A stretch of 64,000 nt of DNA from Ottelia alismoides (lineage: Eukaryota; Streptophyta; Magnoliopsida; Alismatales; Hydrocharitaceae), in contig JAZKJV010002317.1 in assembly GCA_037367405.1 (NCBI GenBank), positions 310,001 to 374,000 of the forward strand. Reading direction: 5' to 3'. This document shows positions 47,051-58,236 of the stretch, piece after piece; the first letter of the stretch is position 1, and each line of letters starts with the position of its first letter. The notes under the pieces are model-generated. The model saw nothing but the letters and a program-made list of their open reading frames with translations. It did no database searches and had not been told where the DNA came from. The translations under genes were made by a program, and so were the position numbers.

Positions 47051-48787
47051 TCGACAACAAAAATCGACTCGTCAGGGAAGGAGTCTCGAATTGGTGAATC
47101 CTCGAAAGTATTAAGATCTTCGAGATGGGAGAGATGATCAGCTACTACATTCTTCTTTCCAGGTTTATCACGGATATCCAAATTAAACTCCTGGATAAGC
47201 AAAATCCACCTAAGAAGACGCACCTTCACGTCCTTCTTTTCCATCAAGTATCGTAGTGTTGTGTGGTCAGTGAACACAATTACCTTGGATCCAATTAAAT
47301 GAGATCTGAACTTGTCCAAGGCAAACACTACCGCAAGCATCTCCTTTTCCGTAACTGTATAGTTTCATTGAGTGGTATCAAGCACTTTGCTTGCGTAGTG
47401 GATTGCAAACGAGATGTCATCCCTTCTCTGTCCTAACACAGCCCCAACAACAAAATCTGATGCGTCCGTCATGATCTCAAAAGGTAGAGACCAATCTGGG
47501 GCTTGTAGGATCGAGGCATCCATGATCATTCCTTACAATAGCTTAAAGGCCTCAAGATATTTGTGATCAACAATAAACTCCATGCCCTTGCCTGAAAGCT
47601 CAGCTAGCTGTCGGGCAATCTTAAAAAAATTCTTGATGAATCTCCGATAGAATCCGACATGCCTGAGGAAAGACCGCAACTGTTTAACGTTGGTTGGTGG
47701 CTGGAGTCGTCTGATCACATCCACCTTAGCAGGGTCAACCTCCATTCCTCTCTTGGAGATGACATGCCCCAACATAATGCCCTCCGTAACCATGAAGTGA
47801 CTTTTCTCCCCGGAGAGCACCAGATTAACCTCACAACATCTTTTGAGGACTCGGCCCAGATTCCTAAGATAGGAATCGAAAGAATCACCGTGGACCGAGA
47901 AGTCATCCATGAAGACTTCCAAGAATTTGCCGACCATTTCGGCAAATACATCAATCATGCACCTTTGAAAAGTACCGGGAGCATTGCATAACCCAAAGGG
48001 CATGCGCCTGAAAGCATAGGTACCAAAGGGGCATGTGAACGTGGTTTTTTCCTGGTCCTCTGGAGCTATGGCTACTTGATTGTTGCCCGAGAACCCATCC
48101 AGAAAGCAGAAGAATTATTTCCCCGCTAGTATCTTTCAATGCATGGTAGGGGGGAATGATCCTTCTTCGTCGCAGCATTCAGGCGTCTGTAATCCACACA
48201 GACACGCCACGACGTGGGCACTCGCGTCACGATCTTCTCTCTGTCTTCATTGGTGGTCGTCTGAATTCCCAACTTTTTCGGTACAACATGGATCGGGGTC
48301 ACCCATTTAGAATCGGAGATGGGATAAATGAAACTCGTGTTGCACCATTTCTCTATTTCTTTCTTCAATACCTCTCGTAAATTTGGATTCAGCCGACGTT
48401 GGAATTCACGAGAGGGTTTGGCTTCTTTCTCCAAGTAGATATGGTGCGAACATAGAGCAGGATTTATCCCATGGAGATCGGAAATGCTCCAGCCTATCGC
48501 CTTGCGGTTTTCTCTAGGATCTCTAGCAAGTGAGATTCCTGCTCCTCGGTCAATTGCGAGCTGATGATGACCGGATACTTCTTCTCTAGTCCCGCAAGGA
48601 AGGCATACTTAAGTGTTGTGGGTAAAGGTTTGAGCTCAGGTAATGTGTGATCATCGAGGAAGTCTGGCTCAATCAGATCTGGTTCAGTGCTGGTAGTGGT
48701 TGGATCTGTCTCTGAAATTGCTGCCACCAAGTCATTCATCTTTGGGGTCAAATCGTTAAAGGTTTCCATGTAGTTGGCAAAAGCCAC
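47051..48787 (-). pseudogene. Reverse transcriptase and RNase H of A
   Basis: In sense order the blocks are LPTTLKYAFLAGLEKKYPVI, REFQRRLNPNLREVLKKEIE, FIYPISDSKWVTPIHVVPKK, VCVDYRRLNAATKKDHSPLP, MPFGLCNAPGTFQRC, the catalytic [44 protein letters not shown] and [13 protein letters not shown]. Several frame changes and stops lie between 48494 and 47340. The frame stops where B is inserted (VVDS at 47051) and resumes at 27794. The catalytic Asp pair is present, but the gene is broken. Confidence 0.9.
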
Positions 48788-49027
48788 GTCCGACTCATCA
48801 TCCTCATCTTCTAATTATCCTAAGAGGGAAGGACTGACAGGCCCAGCTGGGCCTCTAAGTCAACAAAGGTGTAGGGGGATGCAGGTTCCGAACTGGTACT
48901 CGTTTCTAAGAACCTCACAAACAGACTCATACAGAAGATCTTCTCCAGAGAGAAGATACTCATCGGTGCCGGTTGGGTTCTGTCTCCATGGCCTAACAGT
49001 GTCTACGTGAATACAGTCTGCTTCGGA
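48788..49027 (-). other. Linker between protease and reverse transcriptase of A
   Basis: On the - strand this corresponds to the acidic spacer between protease and reverse transcriptase seen in B. The frames are interrupted here. No separate gene is present. Confidence 0.6.
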
Positions 49028-49789
49028 TTAAGAGTACTCGGTGTTGGATTCGGAATCCGGTCTTTGCCATCTGGTTTGCTTTATCTCGAGTTTCTCGTCT
49101 CCGCTTGGAGTTTGGAACTGAATTTTTCCAATCTTATAATCAAACAAGGCCCCTGCTGTTCTGAGGAAGGGCCTCACTAGTATGATCTCAGAATCTCTCC
49201 AATTGCGAGGGATTTCCATATCAAGGATGGTGAAGTCCACCATGTATTCCTGACCCTCGACTTTGATGACAACATTCCTCAATTCTCCTTGGGACCTCTT
49301 GGTTGATTTATCAGCGAACTGAAGGAGGGCTCTAGATTTCTTAAGAGGTCCGAGATTAAGCAGCTCATAGAGGGTTGTAGGCATTAAGTTGATTGAGGAG
49401 TCGTTGTCTAGGAGAGTGCGTGCAAACGCAATGTCATCGACATGACTCACCACATAATGTGTACCCATGTCTCTTCGTTTCCTGGGAAACGAGTTCTTTG
49501 TTGCACAAGTTGTGGTTACTGACAAGACGTGTTTCTCAACACATCTTTTGGTCTTCCTGCTAACCCTAGTAGGTGTGCATCTCACCTTAAGGTATTTTTG
49601 AAACACAGGTGTCATTTCCACGTACTTGTCAAAAGGAATTGTGACCTTGATATGTTTGTTACAAAACTCTGCCATCTTAAGGTCATCTTTTTGGATTTTT
49701 TTAGTTTTATTCTTTCCACCCTTAAGAGCTCGGGGGAAAGGGATTATTGACTCCAACTTAGATTCCGAAACTGAAATATTTTCATTCAA
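49028..49789 (-). pseudogene. Protease region of A with altered active site
   Basis: This is a 253-residue open stretch. Upstream basic sequence (GGKNKTKKIQKDDLK) and KYLKVRCTPTRVSRKTKR match the Athila region before protease. The active site reads LLDNDSSINLMPTTLY, so the Gly of Asp-x-Gly is Asp. A further family Gly is Val (IILVRPFLRTAGALFDY). Both changes are in residues that the fold needs. It follows the acidic gag linker (49823-50134) and precedes the reverse transcriptase spacer. Confidence 0.87.
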
Positions 49790-49822
49790 AGCCAGAACTG
49801 AGTTCTATACAAGACTCGGACT

Positions 49823-51842
49823 CTAAAACTGACTCTGACTTGGACTATGACGAAAAGAAAAATGTTGCTGTGAAACCGGTGATGCATCCTCTATGACTGC
49901 TGGAACGTCCTCCTCAGATGGAGGAACGGGCTCTTCATCGATTTCAGTGGACTCTCTACCAGTGTGGTTCCCTCGCTTCTTTGAGGACTCAGAAGTACTC
50001 TTCTTCTGCCGGTGATCATGGTGGTGGTGCTCCTCATCCTCCAAGTTCTCCTCAAGTAGAAACTTGGCGGCTTCTTCCTCTGGTGCCCGTGCCCGATCAG
50101 GTACGATCACGATCCTTCCGCTCTTGAGGGACATATGGTTTACATTATCATACGAAAGGATCTCATGTTCAGATAAAGAATTATCTGAATAGTATACCTG
50201 ATCTCATGGTCGGTTCTGGCCTGGGCTTAGGTTGTTCGGGTTGGCCTGAACCTAGGCGGGAATTGGGATCTTTGGCGCCATCTGTTGGTCCTAGATACGA
50301 GAAACACGATTCAGATCGATTCTCATATCCAGATAGTCATTCTGGATCTGTTGCCCTATCAGTCAGGGTCAGGATCACCAAGGTGAGGGACTCCAATTTG
50401 GTGGGCTGGGCGGGTTGATGCTGACCTGAAGATGAGGTCCTATACTGGCCCTGCTGGCCATGCCGATACTGCTGCTGCTGATGGGAAGTTGACGGGCCCT
50501 GCTGGCCCGAGTGGAACATGCACTGTTGCTTCTGGTGCTGTTGAGGCTGGTACCCTCATTCGGGCCTAGACTAAACAAAGTGCAGGGCGGGGACGGAGTT
50601 GTTTTCCTGGTAAGCTAGGGAAGGTCGGTGTGGCTGACCGTTCCCTATCTCTGACTGTCTGCTGACGGGGTCATGGCTGTACCACATCCCGTTGATCTCG
50701 AACACCTGCGAAGGCTCCTCGTATCCTGTCTCCACTTGTGGGGGTGCATGCTGATCCTGTTGGGTGTAAGTCTGCTCCTCTACCCAGCTACTCTGAAGCC
50801 CCGGTGCATGTTCCTATACGAGATGGACTCGGTGTACAGGTACAGGTGGTGCAGAAGGGGCAGGTAGCTTTATCTTAGATACCCTCTCAGTAAGTTCCTC
50901 CACTTGCTTTGGCAATTTCGAGAGAGACTCAAGGTCAGTGACCCTCTTGTGAATCTGTTCAACCATGGTTAACTTTTCCACGATTATCCCCATGCTAGGG
51001 ACAAGGTCGTCTGTCAGATTCGTTACAGTCCTCCGGGTTGTCTCGTTGGAGAGGCTCGAAGGAGACAACTGATAGGCCCGGGTGGCCTGAGATCTGCATG
51101 TTTCTGCCATCTGCTCTGAGATCTTCCATACAGCGTCTTCATTCTTGTTCAGATAGCTTCCTCCACAGGAGGCACTAACTAACCCCTGCATCTCTGGGAT
51201 CATGCCACAGAATAAGGTCTGTACTAAGATCGCCTTTGAAATTCCATGGAAAGGGCAATTCTGAATTAGGTCATTAAACCTATCCCAGGCTTCATGGAAT
51301 GGTTTAATGGGTCCCTGGGAGAAACTAGTGATCTTTGTTCTTATTTGATTAGTCCTACTGAGTGGGTAGAACTTCTTCAGAAAAAGGTCCTTGAACTACA
51401 TCCAGGTTGTACATGCCACCCCTAAGTTCTTTAGCCAATGTGCTGCCTTATCTCCTAAGGCAAATGGGGTGGCCTTCAGCCTAATATAATCCTACCCAAC
51501 CCTAGGGTGACTAAGGTTGTTGCAGACCAGCTCGAAGTCTCTGAGGAAAGTGTATGGCTTTTCGTTCGCCTTCCCATTGAACCTCGGTGGCAAGCTCAGG
51601 AAGTGAGGCTTCAGCTCGAATGCTTCAGGTGGGACCTCGGGTACTAGCCAGTTATGCATCTTGTTCTCTGATGGATTATAAGCATCAACCATTGGTCGGT
51701 CGATTCCCCCTGCTGCAATGATTCGTCCCATCCTTGCTGTGAGATCAGCATTATGTTGTTTGGATGTAGCTAGGCGAGTGAGGATGGCTTGGAGTGGGTC
51801 ATCTCTGTGTTCTTCCTCATCCGGAGGTCACTTTGGTGGCAT
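49823..51842 (-). pseudogene. gag of A, heavily interrupted
   Basis: The likely start is the ATG at 51842-51840 (MPPK), immediately followed by a TGA that a single C-to-T change in CGA explains. The body shows YNPSENKMHNWLVPEVPPEA, FELKPHFLSLPPRFNGKANE, TFLRDFELVCNNLSHPRVG, then MIPEMQGLVSASCGGSYLNK and a helical KLPKQVEELTERVSKI. These are capsid blocks collinear with B gag. A Gln/Ser-rich stretch (50340-50580) and an acidic His-rich linker (50134-49823) complete it. Multiple stops and frameshifts are present. No zinc knuckle is seen. Confidence 0.85.
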
Positions 51843-53483
51843 CTTGTCCTCAAGCCCTAGGTAAAGAATATGATCTTGGTTAGAGGATATCAAGGAAGGG
51901 TTTCTTACCGAGGCGATGGTCTTCCTTGGTAAGCTCAGAGGAGATGAAAGGATTGGTTTGAGAGTAACCACCCTGGGTGTGAGGGATCCATAACTCAAGA
52001 GGGTCATGAACTCTGGGTGGTCCAAGTTGCGCTTGGGCCAGTGTAGATGAATTCCGTGAGGGGCTCAAAGAGAGATTGGCGAATAATGAGTCGATATCCC
52101 CCCCAGTCAGTCATCTTGGATTGGCAAGAAGAATTGGGATTTCTAAGTAAAGATATGATTTTACTCCTACCTGAAGCAAGCAATTCAATCCAAACCCTGT
52201 ATTTTCACACTCAACACAGTGAAGGACATGAAATCGAGTCCAATTAATCTGGTTGATTTTAAATGTGAATTTCAAGCAAATAGCAAAGGTTACGTGGCCT
52301 AGAGGGAAGTCGTCTCAAAGCAGGATGCGTCTTCCCTGTTTAACCTGTCGCCTAAGATACCTGTGTCCTTCCTTTCTTCGCTCCTATCCCAAGTTGATGG
52401 ATTCAAAGACCATGCCCCTATCTACCTGCAAGCAGGCGAAGGCTGACAAGGCTGGAACTTCACCCCGAGGGGCTAGTAGCAACTTGTCGCGAAGTACCGA
52501 TGGTTCACCCCTGACTACCTGTGAACAGGTGGAGGTTACTTGGTACTAGTCAGTGAACCTGAAAAAAATCAACTCGTGATATTTGCTAGGATCAGTCGGT
52601 ATGTGATATGGAAGGCGGGGAATTTGGGCTCTACCTTAATGTGTTCACACACACTCAAGTACCCTCACTCAGCCTAAAAATAAGGTCGGGGTTAATCTCC
52701 CGCAATTGATTTTTTGGTCAATTATGTTAGCAGTCCCAGTTTTAAGTTAAGTTATCACTAGTTTTAGTCAATCCACACAGCACGCCTATCGTCCAGTCCC
52801 AATTTCCTTTTACTTAAGTTTTGAAAAACTCAGAGAGAGAAATCAAGAAAAGCAAGAAAAGCTGATGTACGAAAATCAATGATGCTTATACTGAGTGAAG
52901 AATACTTACCGTGATCCCTTCGCTTTTTATGCAGGATGCAAAACAGAATTGAAAGCTTTTATACTACATGCAAATGCAAACGATAAAATCCGCTCCTAGA
53001 CAAGCAGTTCTATTAGCGAGTGAAGCACAGGTTGATTTGACTAGATCTACGATCTAAGTGCATCTTTTAAGTGATGTGTGGTCCTAAAAAATTACGAGCA
53101 CAAGCAAATCCTAGAGTGGCTCAAGGAGCCGCCAGTGCAAACCTAGTCTAAAAATTCATTCCACACATCAGACGGGGACACGGTTCCACTATTTTTACAC
53201 ATGCGAGAACCCAAACGGGAACCGCTGGAAATAATGCAAAAATAATGAAAAAGGAAAAATTACAATTCCTCACAAATCCCTCAAAAAGTTCAAAGATACA
53301 AGTTCCTCCAAGCGTCTTCGACTCCTCGTGTTCCTCGCACAAAAACAATTGAGGTCAGATAGAGAACGACACAAAAATACAAAATTAAAGGACAGAGAAA
53401 TATTTACAAGAAAACAGAGGTCAGACTACTCGGGGATGGAAAATCAAACTCTCAAAAATTAACTACAATTCACCTAAGTTGTG
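51843..53483 (-). other. 5' leader of element A
   Basis: This is the untranslated region between primer site and gag, about 1.6 kb. It aligns in patches with the B leader and with H (10046-11179). Short frames on either strand have no family match. No other feature is visible. Confidence 0.7.
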
Positions 53484-53503
53484 CCTCCCCAACGACGGTG
53501 CCA
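53484..53503 (-). promoter_or_regulatory. Primer-binding site of A (tRNA-Asp type)
   Basis: On the - strand it reads TGGCACCGTCGTTGGGGAGG. It is similar to the B site, with transition-type differences, and lies three bases from the LTR end. Confidence 0.87.
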
Positions 53504-53506
53504 TTT

Positions 53507-56500
53507 TGATGAGCGTCTTACTACCCTTGTTAATTTTAATCCAATTAATGGTCAAATTAATTGTTGTATCATTCGTTGCAGTCGGATAATAAGAGCTAAT
53601 CAAAAACCACTTTTCATTAAAGTTGAATTAATGTCGAGCGGCTAAATTTTTCACATGGGCAAGCCCAAGGTCGAACTTAGGGAGGCAGTTGTCTCCTTAG
53701 GTAGACTTTAAGCAAATTTCCAAGGTCGGGTTTTCAGATGATATTTTTTGTCTTTTTCAACATTTTATGCAAGACACATGTAAAATCAGGCCAATTTACA
53801 AGTTAATTTAGAAAAGTGATCAAATCAAGTCCAAAAATTATGAAACTTGGCCAGATGGTGAAATGCACTAAAATTAAGTTAGTCTAATTTTTTTACAAGT
53901 TAATTTAGAAAAGTGATCAAATCAAGTCCAAAAATTATGAAACTTGGCCAGATGGTGAAATGCACTAAAATTAAGTTAGTCTAATTTTTTTGTATTTTTC
54001 TGACACTAGATGAATTTACTATAAATTTAAAATGAATGCAAGGTGATTTTGACTAAATTAATTTTAATAAATACCAAATCACAATATTTTCAGATATACA
54101 AATTATCCTAGATAGATCTAAATGTGAAGAATCCAGGAAAATTATTGAACTTAAATTTCTATGTGAAATGGACCTATTAAAAATTAATTAAGGAAATCAC
54201 TAAATGATTTATTTAGACCTCGAGGTGCATGCAAATGAGATGATGTTTGGCCAAGCCACAATGTGAAATTAATTATCCTAAGTCTACTGTGATTTTATGA
54301 GAATTTTTGGAGCAACAAAGACTTTACTATAAATTAAAAGGCATAAATGGGAAAAATATAACAAAATTCCACCAATTAATTAATAATAAAATCCGCTGCT
54401 ATCACAAAAATGTGCCAAGTGTCACATATGAAAGAGGAGAAATTAAGCTTAAAAATGCAATTTTCAAACTTTAAAAATGATTTAAAATGGATGCCTAAAG
54501 ATGCATGCAAAGACAGGGACCTGACTACAATTACAGGAAATAAAATTGATAAAAATTGAATACGCTGACGCGAACTAATGTGCAATTACCTATAATGAGG
54601 GGGGCATGTATGCAAATTACCCACAGAACATGTGCGCCTCACATGGGGGCTCCTGGCATGGACTGGAATGCAATTTCCAAAACTAGCAGGGACATCACTA
54701 CAAAATACACAGGCCGCACGTGAAAACCACGTGGGGTCCCAGGCTCGGGTGACTTCGAAGGCTCAGACTGAGGCTCGAGGGCTTTGGAGGTTCGGACTCG
54801 GCTCGGATGGAGGCTCGGCCAACTTCGGGAGCTCTGAGCCAGATGGTCGGGGAATAGGCTCGGAGAAGGCGATGTGGTGTGTTGTGGACCACTAGATCAA
54901 GTGAAGATCCAACAGCCTTTGGAGCTCGAGGTGAGTGACGACATGGCGCGATCAGGTGCATAGGATCCTCCTGATCCTACGGTTGCGGAATCAAGGCGAC
55001 GTGGCATCCTCCGGACCGTCCGATCAAGGGGATCGGATGGCTGCTGCTCTTCGTCATCAACCGGTCCGTCGCTTCCTGCAGTAGAGGTGGCTGCGCTCTA
55101 GTGAAGGAGCTCTGGCTCTGCCCCCTTCTCTGGTCATCGGTGAAGGTTGTCGGTGGCTCCCAAATAGCTGGAACGGATCGTGGAGGCATCGGGGATCCGC
55201 CGGAGATCTCAAGAGCGACAGGGGCAGTCTGGGGGAGTGCGACGATGGAGCTCGAACTTAACTCCGATGAAGTTCCTGTCACTCAAAGATATGGTACCTG
55301 CAAGAGGTTAGTTGAATAGCCGAGGTGTGCGAAGTGCTCGTGGGGTGATCGTGAGTGTAGTGTGAGGCCTGAAGGGCGGTGAGGGTGGTCCGGTGATGGT
55401 GCTCTGCCAAGGTGGCGGAGCTTGCGTCGGCGTGTGGTGGAGTGTGTCGTCGGAGAATACGAAGGTGTGCGCGAGGATACCAGCTCCGAGTCTAAGCTTG
55501 GAGCATGGTCAGCAGAGCGTGAAATGGATCGTGGGGGGCGAATAAAATAGGAGAAAAAGCAAGAAGAAGAAGAAGATTGGGAGGGAGATGGAGGCGTCTA
55601 CCTAGGGATTGGAGCTTGAAGGCATGCTCCTGGTCGTCGCTCGAAGGACGGTAGGCGGTCCTGAGTTCGTGCAGCTCACGGAGGAGGCTGCAGCACAGCG
55701 GGGAATGGTCGTGGATCTCGTCGGAGGTGGATCTCAGTCTTCGCTCAACGTCTCCTCAAATCGTTGTCACCAAGATGAAGGTCGGAGCTCGGGGATTCTC
55801 TCCGTGATGGCGGATGGGTTGACAGTCGACATTGGAGGCGTATTTATAGGTGGAAGGTGACGGCGTAGGTGGAGAAGAGGCGGAGAAGGTGGCCGTAGTG
55901 GTTCCCAGAATAAAAAGGGTACAACATGCGTGCGAGGTGGGCGGCGTGGGGCGCGGGCCAATCGGGAGGTAGACGACGATGCCTTGGCCATTGGATCGAT
56001 TGATCCAACGGTCAGGAGAAGGGCGGAAAAGGAAGGTAAGGATTAGATTGGAGGGAACCGATCGAAGGGACTTGATGGAGCCACGTGGTGGGCGTGGGTG
56101 AAAGCGCTAACGTGCGGTTGAGATGGTCTACTTGGATTTGATCGAACGGTCGAGATCAAGGCCGGGATGGATGGTGGAGATTAAGAGGGAACGGCGGGCA
56201 TCGAAGGGTGCGGATGCAGCCACGTGGCGCAAGGAGAATGCGATGTTGAATAACGGTCCAGATGAAATCCAGGGCCTGATCGAAGGGCTGGGAAGCGTTG
56301 CGGCTTGGATGGCCCAGAACAAGAGAGAGGAAGGGTGATCGGACGATGGAGATGGGAGGCGCATGGCGCGCAAGGAGCGGACCGTGTGGCTTAATCATAG
56401 GGCGCCACGTGGCCTGCTCTGAATGGCTGGAAAAGAATATGAACTTAGAGAGAGAAGGAGGGTGAATTTGGAAAAACTCAAAACATGAAAGTTGTAGATC

Positions 56501-57089
56501 TAGATGAGATCTACAAGTTTCATGTTTACCAAAATGGTGATGAGGTCAAATATGATACAAAAATACAAGAGTACAAATAAACATACATATATTATACAAA
56601 GGGGCCTAAAAACTCAAGTTTTGCATACGAGCTCCAAATTGAGTGAAATTGGTCTCATTTTAAATGTCTCTGAATATGTATTATTCTGAAGGTGAGCAGA
56701 CCTAATTTGGAGGTTGTATGAGAGGGATATGTGCATTCTAAGGTCTAGGTTCTTCAACTGGGATTGGGGCTTTATTTGGCAATTTACGGGATCGGGATTT
56801 TTTGCCTTCTTCCTTATATTATTAACTAGTAATATACACAGTATAAGGAAGGTGTTATTTGGTTTTAGTAGGGATATAAAATACAGATAATAGGTGAATT
56901 ATTGGGAGTATTTTACAAGTGAATTTTACAAATGAATTGGCTTCTTATTTAATACAATTATGAGGGGTGCATGTATTGTGGATTTATGCATGAATGCTAT
57001 TTATGCCAGATAAAGGGAAATATGATGCTAAATACTCAGGAACAAGGTTCTATTTTCAACTTTAAGAGTGATGAATCACAGATTCATCG
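53507..57089 (-). repeat. 5' LTR of element A
   Basis: This is the partner of 20711-24803. It lacks the 595-base duplication but has its own 97-base tandem duplication (53796-53989, period 97, with ATTATGAAACTTGGCCAGAT in each unit). It also has about 97 extra bases near 54430-54525 and lacks some bases near 55870. A near-perfect 41-base palindrome lies at 56484-56524. The terminus is GATTCATCG. The GC-rich middle (54600-56420) has overlapping short frames without recognisable products. Confidence 0.9.
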
Positions 57090-57094
57090 AGGTC

Positions 57095-58236
57095 GTGGCT
57101 CACAAGGAGCATCTCCTACATAGCAACCACCACAAGTGTTGTGGGTTCTATCTTACCTATTTCTAATGGCCAACTCAACGCAATCACTGAGGAACAAGCC
57201 TACAACTCAGGCACAATCGTACGAGGTATCGTTACTATTCATGGCTTTTCAGTGCATGCCTTATTTGATTCTGGTGCTTCACATTCATTTATTGCTCGAC
57301 GGTTAGTACCCACTTTAGGTAAGATACCAGTAGAAGTACAACAGTCCTATCTGATCAAGGGACCAGGAGGACAAGTATTTATAATCCGAGAAACCCTAGA
57401 TGATTGTGTAGTACTGATAGCAGGAAATCAGATACATGTTTCCCTATTACTTATTGAAATGGATGACTTTGATCTCATCCTTGGGATGGATTGACTAGAA
57501 AGGCATCATGCATGCCTTGATTATTTCCAAAAGACAATAACTTTTCACATTCCTAACTGGATAGAGTTACAATTTATTGGAAAGACATCCAGTGATGATG
57601 TCAAGTACATATCTACTCTAAAGGCTCAACAACTGTTAGAACAAGGGTGCCAAGGCTATTTAGCTTATGTATGCACTACATCATGGTCAGAAAGAATGAT
57701 AGAAGATGTGCCTATAGTGTGCGAGTTTCCTGATGTATTTCCAAAGGAACTACCTGGATTACCACCTGAGTGAGAGATAAAATTTGAAATCTCTCTTATA
57801 CCTGATACTCAGCCTATTTCTATCCCTCCATATAGGATGGCACCAGACGAGTTACGAGAGTTAAAGGCACAGTTGCAAGAACTGCTAGATAAAGGATTCA
57901 TTCGTCCTAGTACTTCACCATGGGGAGCACCTGTCTTATTTGTCAGGAAAAGGCATGGGTCAATGCAGTTGTGCATCAACTATAGACAGTTAAACAAGAG
58001 GACAATAAAGAATAAGTATCCTCTACCAAGGATAGATGATCTCTTTGACCAGTTACAAGGTTCGACTGTGTATTCCAAGATTGACTTAAGATCTGGATAC
58101 CATCATTTGAAGATAAAAGATGCGGATATCCTCAAGACAGCCTTTCGAACTAGATATGGACATTATGAATTCTTAGTTATGCCTTTTGGACTGACAAATG
58201 CCCCAACAGCTTTCATGGATCTTATGAATAGAGTAT
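57095..58236 (+). pseudogene. gag end, protease and start of reverse transcriptase of chromovirus C
   Basis: This resumes the gag frame (GSQGASPT) and hits a TAG at 57121. A one-base frame change near 57135 leads to protease, with an intact active site (LFDSGASHSFIARR) and LIEMDDFDLILGMD. TGA stops at 57492 and 57771 interrupt the same frame and are explained by TGG and CGA transitions. Reverse transcriptase starts at about 57830 with [32 protein letters not shown] (first catalytic Asp) and [19 protein letters not shown]. It ends there because element D begins at 58237, before the YVDD-type site. Confidence 0.9.

Larger units (their letters stand above)
20711..57089 (-). mobile_element. Athila-type element A, complete but interrupted by B
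   Basis: A has LTRs at 53507-57089 (5') and 20711-24803 (3'), a tRNA-Asp-like primer site, gag, protease, reverse transcriptase, RNase H, integrase, a hairpin array and a polypurine tract, all on the - strand. The 5-base duplication AGGTC flanks it at 20706-20710 and 57090-57094 inside the gag of C. B sits at 27800-47045. Without B and its duplicated target, A is about 17.1 kb, large for Athila mainly because of ~3.6-4.1 kb LTRs. The right terminus reads TTCATCG instead of TTCATCA, so the end has probably mutated. Confidence 0.92.
14280..58236 (+). mobile_element. Chromovirus C (Tekay/Del-like Ty3/gypsy), split and 3' truncated
   Basis: This is the oldest dated layer of the nest. It has a 5' LTR ending at 19366, a tRNA-iMet primer site, gag to 20710, then the rest of gag, protease and the start of reverse transcriptase at 57095-58236. 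The order and motifs fit the Tekay/Del chromoviruses: a GASHSF protease, the LPGLPPE linker, and a reverse transcriptase beginning [13 protein letters not shown]. It is interrupted by a solo copia LTR (16077-18598) and by element A (20711-57089). It is cut off by element D at 58237, so most of pol, the chromodomain region and the 3' LTR are missing. The left boundary is approximate. Confidence 0.85.
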
